Shown here one piece after another: positions 5,522 to 5,527 of a stretch of DNA of 5,527 nt. Source of the stretch: JBFWML01 sp050251635. Lineage in GTDB: Bacteria > Campylobacterota > Campylobacteria > Campylobacterales > SZUA-545. The notes under the pieces are model-generated. The model was not told the origin of the DNA and made no database searches. It saw nothing but the letters and a program-made list of their open reading frames with translations. The stretch lies in NCBI GenBank assembly GCA_050251635.1, contig JBFWML010000071.1, forward strand, positions 1 to 5,527, written 5' to 3'. Each line of letters opens with the position of its first letter. Position 1 is the first letter of the stretch. Position numbers and translations under genes: made by a program.

Positions 5522-5527
5522 CCTAGT

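Larger units (their letters stand above)
5359..5527 (+). other. probable 5' leader of an rRNA operon (16S gene beyond the window)
   Basis: About 170 nt lie between the strong promoter and the window end. No plausible gene is present on either strand. The stretch contains a boxA-like element, several stem-loops and an AU-rich end, which is the usual make-up of a 16S rRNA precursor leader. The alternatives are a tRNA operon leader or an unknown structured RNA. The mature 16S start (GAGTTTGATC-type sequence) is not reached, so the identity is inferred from promoter strength and leader architecture. Confidence 0.5.

Noticed and set aside
1..5527. CRISPR array, insertion sequence, tRNA or phage signals
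   Set aside because: I saw no regularly spaced repeats, transposase-like protein, terminal inverted repeats, or tRNA T-loop (GGTTCRA) signature on either strand.

Overview
The window reads as chromosomal DNA of a chemolithoautotrophic bacterium that fixes CO2 by the reductive TCA (rTCA) cycle. The deciding evidence is a complete two-gene ATP-citrate lyase operon, aclB-aclA. The gene order, the subunit sizes and the T-rich, extended -10 style promoter fit Campylobacterota (Epsilonproteobacteria) best. The base composition looks GC-rich for that phylum, so a lineage such as Nitratifractor or Hydrogenimonas is a guess. Other rTCA groups (Aquificota, Chlorobiota) cannot be excluded without a tree.

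Left part (1-1715, plus strand): three tightly packed genes. The first is the C-terminal end of an exported or pilin-like protein cut by the window edge. The second is a polytopic membrane protein of about seven segments that resembles an ABC-2 type permease. The third is a signal-peptide-bearing, TPR-like protein with the 'GDYIWLKSHR ... LDPHF' signature; its start overlaps the permease stop by one base. Together they look like the end of a pilus- or export-associated ABC transporter operon, comparable in layout to PilGHI-type modules. A small 74-aa gene of unknown function (1666-1890) lies on the minus strand and overlaps the 3' end of the TPR-like gene by 50 bp.

Middle (1891-2076): an AT-rich divergent intergenic region. 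It holds an extended -10 promoter and a strong ribosome binding site for aclB, plus three TGTTAC hexamers in near-helical register.

Core (2077-5235): aclB (GTG start, 434 aa; ATP-grasp plus citrate-binding part) and aclA (614 aa; CoA-ligase part plus citrate-synthase-like lyase part), 9 nt apart. Together they form the heteromeric enzyme that splits citrate into acetyl-CoA and oxaloacetate. The phosphohistidine and the lyase catalytic residues are all present. The lyase residues have exactly the same spacing as in human ACLY.

Right part (5236-5527): a GAAA-loop terminator closes the acl operon. After it come an A-rich stretch and a near-consensus sigma70 promoter (17-bp spacer, C-rich discriminator). 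The remaining roughly 170 nt are non-coding and structured, with a boxA-like element and several hairpins. The best reading is the promoter and leader of a ribosomal RNA operon whose 16S gene would begin beyond the window. This is an inference, because no mature rRNA sequence is visible.

No mobile element, CRISPR array or tRNA was seen. I found no clearly undescribed system. The least explained pieces are the pilin/permease/TPR operon, the 74-aa protein, and the alternative structures in the rRNA-type leader.
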